DNA from: Piscinibacter sp.
GTDB lineage: Bacteria > Pseudomonadota > Gammaproteobacteria > Burkholderiales > Burkholderiaceae_C
DNA length: 64,000 nt
Direction of reading: 5' to 3'
Assembly: GCA_016706565.1 (NCBI GenBank)
Contig: JADJJI010000004.1
Location: 186,001 to 250,000, forward strand
The position numbers and the translations under genes are program-made. Under the pieces are notes generated by a model. The model did not search any database. It was not told where the DNA came from and saw only the letters and a list, made by a program, of their open reading frames with translations. Of this stretch, positions 62,596 to 64,000 are shown one piece after another (positions within the stretch are counted from its first letter, which is position 1; each line of letters starts with the position of its first letter).

Positions 62596-63543
62596 TCACG
62601 ATCGCACACCTTCGCGCGTGGAAACCTGCTCGCGCTGCAGCACCAGCATGTCCAGCCCGCGGCGCTCGACCAGCGAGCGCTGCTCGAGCATGCGGTCTTC
62701 CAGGCGCAGCCGGCCGCGCACCTCGAAGTAGCTCGAGGTCACGGCGAACTGCTGCGGGTTCAACGGGCCGAGCCCGGGCACCTGGGTCTCGACCGAGCCG
62801 AGCGTCTTGAATGGATCACGCTGGCGCATCTGCACCAGCCGCTCCGCGGTGGCCAGGTCCATGCCCTTGACGACCGACGCCAGCACCTCGCGCGACGCCG
62901 TGTTCACGTTCACCGGCGTTCGCACCGGCAGCAGGGTCACGTAGGGCTCGAGCAGAGTGATGGTGCCGGCGTCGATGCCCAGCCAGGTGAGCTGTGCCAC
63001 GTTGCGCGGCAGCAGCGGCGAGCTGCCGCCCTGCGTGGCCGGCGCGCGGGCGTCGCGCAGACCGCTGGCGATGCGCGCGGCGACGTCGGTGGAGACGCCC
63101 ACCGTCTGGCACAGGCGCTCGAGGGCCTCCAGTTCGATCGCCAGGGTCTTGCCGTTGTTGTCGACCAGGTTGGCGAGGTTGTAGCGCGCCTGCTCGTCGG
63201 TGATGCTGCCGGACAGAAAGGCGTCGGGCGCATCGTCGGTGTTGCTCTTGTCGACGGCCAGGAAGGTCGACAGGCGCGCCTCGGCCAGCGGCGTGGCCCA
63301 GGGTTCGGTGAGCGCGGTCGGCCGGCCGGAGCGGGCGTCTTCGCGCAGGATCAGGCGCGCCCAGTCGAGCGCCCCGTTGAGGATCCAGGCCGACTGCATG
63401 CGCGCGCGTTCGGCCGCCTCGACCTGCACGGCACGCCATTGCTGCCAGACCATCGACGCGGCCAGCGTGACCACCAGCGTGACGATGATCAGCGCCGTGA
63501 GCAGTGCGGCGCCGTGTTGTCGACGGGGGGCGTGGCGCTTCAC
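62596..63543 (-). CDS. gspK: Type II secretion minor pseudopilin GspK
   Basis: 315 residues, GTG start at 63543, 3 nt after gspJ. A prepilin-type N-terminus with positive charges (KRHAPRRQHG) is followed by the hydrophobic helix AALLTALIIVTLVVTLAASM; cleavage should occur after HG. The large periplasmic domain has DEQARYNLANLVDNNGKTLA, typical of GspK, then LGLG-type helices and the Ca-binding region (VNVNTASREVLASVVKGMDL). It caps the pseudopilus with GspI and GspJ. Confidence 0.95.
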   Translation of the reverse strand: MKRHAPRRQHGAALLTALIIVTLVVTLAASMVWQQWRAVQVEAAERARMQSAWILNGALDWARLILREDARSGRPTALTEPWATPLAEARLSTFLAVDKSNTDDAPDAFLSGSITDEQARYNLANLVDNNGKTLAIELEALERLCQTVGVSTDVAARIASGLRDARAPATQGGSSPLLPRNVAQLTWLGIDAGTITLLEPYVTLLPVRTPVNVNTASREVLASVVKGMDLATAERLVQMRQRDPFKTLGSVETQVPGLGPLNPQQFAVTSSYFEVRGRLRLEDRMLEQRSLVERRGLDMLVLQREQVSTREGVRS

Positions 63544-63546
63544 GTT

Positions 63547-64000
63547 TCAGGGACCGAGCAGCGAATCGCGGGTGATCGAGCCGTTCAACCCGCTGCCCGG
63601 CGCAAAACTGAGCACGACACGCACGCCCGAAGGCAGCGCCTGCCGCGGTGCGGCCGCACTGGCTGCCGCGGCCGGTGCCGGCGCCGCCACGTTGCCGGTG
63701 GACTGCGCATTGCTCCAGGAGTTGCCCTGGAAGAAGTACACCTGCCATTGCGACAGCCCTTCGAGCGTCCGCAACTGCCCCGGCTCGCCGCCTTGCAGCT
63801 GCTGGCTGGTGAACCAGCTGTCCTGCAGCGCGGCACTGCCGGTGACCGCCGGGCTGGCCCAGCGCTCCCAGGCATTGGCCGTGCCCTGCGGCCGCATCGA
63901 CCAGACGACCACCTGCACACCGTCGGGCACGCTGCGCGTCAAACGCAGCGTGGCGCCGTCGAACACCAGCGGCGGCACGGCGCCGGTGTCCTGCACCGCG
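63547..64000 (-). CDS. gspJ: Type II secretion minor pseudopilin GspJ (5' end beyond window)
   Basis: The frame is open to the right edge. At least 150 C-terminal residues are present, including GATLRLTRSVPDGVQVVVWS, LQGGEPGQLRTLEGLSQWQV and LPSGVRVVLSFAPGSGLNGS. These match the GspJ C-terminal domain (residues around PxGVRVxL). Its position directly before gspK agrees. gspG, gspH and gspI are expected beyond 64000. Confidence 0.88.
   Translation of the reverse strand, partial: AVQDTGAVPPLVFDGATLRLTRSVPDGVQVVVWSMRPQGTANAWERWASPAVTGSAALQDSWFTSQQLQGGEPGQLRTLEGLSQWQVYFFQGNSWSNAQSTGNVAAPAPAAAASAAAPRQALPSGVRVVLSFAPGSGLNGSITRDSLLGP

Overview
The window is chromosomal DNA from a high-GC (about 70%) Gram-negative bacterium. 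Gene families, codon bias and gene order point to a Burkholderiales beta-proteobacterium of the Rubrivivax/Leptothrix/Methylibium kind; that placement is an inference. No rRNA, tRNA, CRISPR array, transposase or integrase was recognised.

Layout: (1) 1-8090, minus strand: an oxygen-tolerant membrane-bound uptake [NiFe]-hydrogenase operon in the Ralstonia hox order (hoxKGZMLOQRTV = hupSLCDFGHIJK). hupK runs off the left edge, an extra HupE-like mini-protein lies between hupL and hupC, and a nested inverted-repeat element lies between hupC and hupD. (2) 8353-9465: a membrane acyltransferase. (3) About 9470-14100: a lower-GC island with two unfamiliar large proteins (a membrane alpha/beta-hydrolase-like protein and a metallophosphoesterase with an unknown N-terminal domain) and unusually long non-coding flanks. 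(4) 14121-20671: LysR regulator, SDR dehydrogenase (frameshifted), DctPQM TRAP transporter and split transketolase, a catabolic operon for an unknown polyol or sugar-acid-like substrate. (5) 20813-28392: methyltransferase, NarL-type two-component pair and two tandem lipoproteins, each with seven FG-GAP-like repeats. (6) 28410-30234: SoxR, with a near-ideal SoxR-type promoter facing a glyoxalase-fold gene and a YCII/DGPF gene. (7) 30322-45756: aromatic or organic-acid catabolism, with two LuxR/Rieske-oxygenase pairs, a PaaK-like ligase, a complete branched-chain-type ABC importer, a long acyl-CoA synthetase and a divergent Crp/Fnr regulator. (8) 45880-51525: small genes, 5'-nucleotidase, OmpR-type regulator with a hybrid PAS kinase, and a single-domain globin. 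(9) 51651-64000, minus strand: Lon-like AAA+ ATPase, hybrid sensor kinase, and a type II secretion operon in transcription order gspJ-K-L-M-N-D-E-F. The kinase start overlaps the gspF stop.

Most operons show ATGA or GTGA stop/start overlaps, so translational coupling is common. Three single-base frame breaks (one in the SDR, two in gspD) all fall in short C/G runs. They may be sequencing errors or real lesions. The most system-like unexplained feature is the two-gene low-GC island at 9925-13870. The HupE-like mini-protein in the hydrogenase operon and the T2SS-coupled kinase come next.
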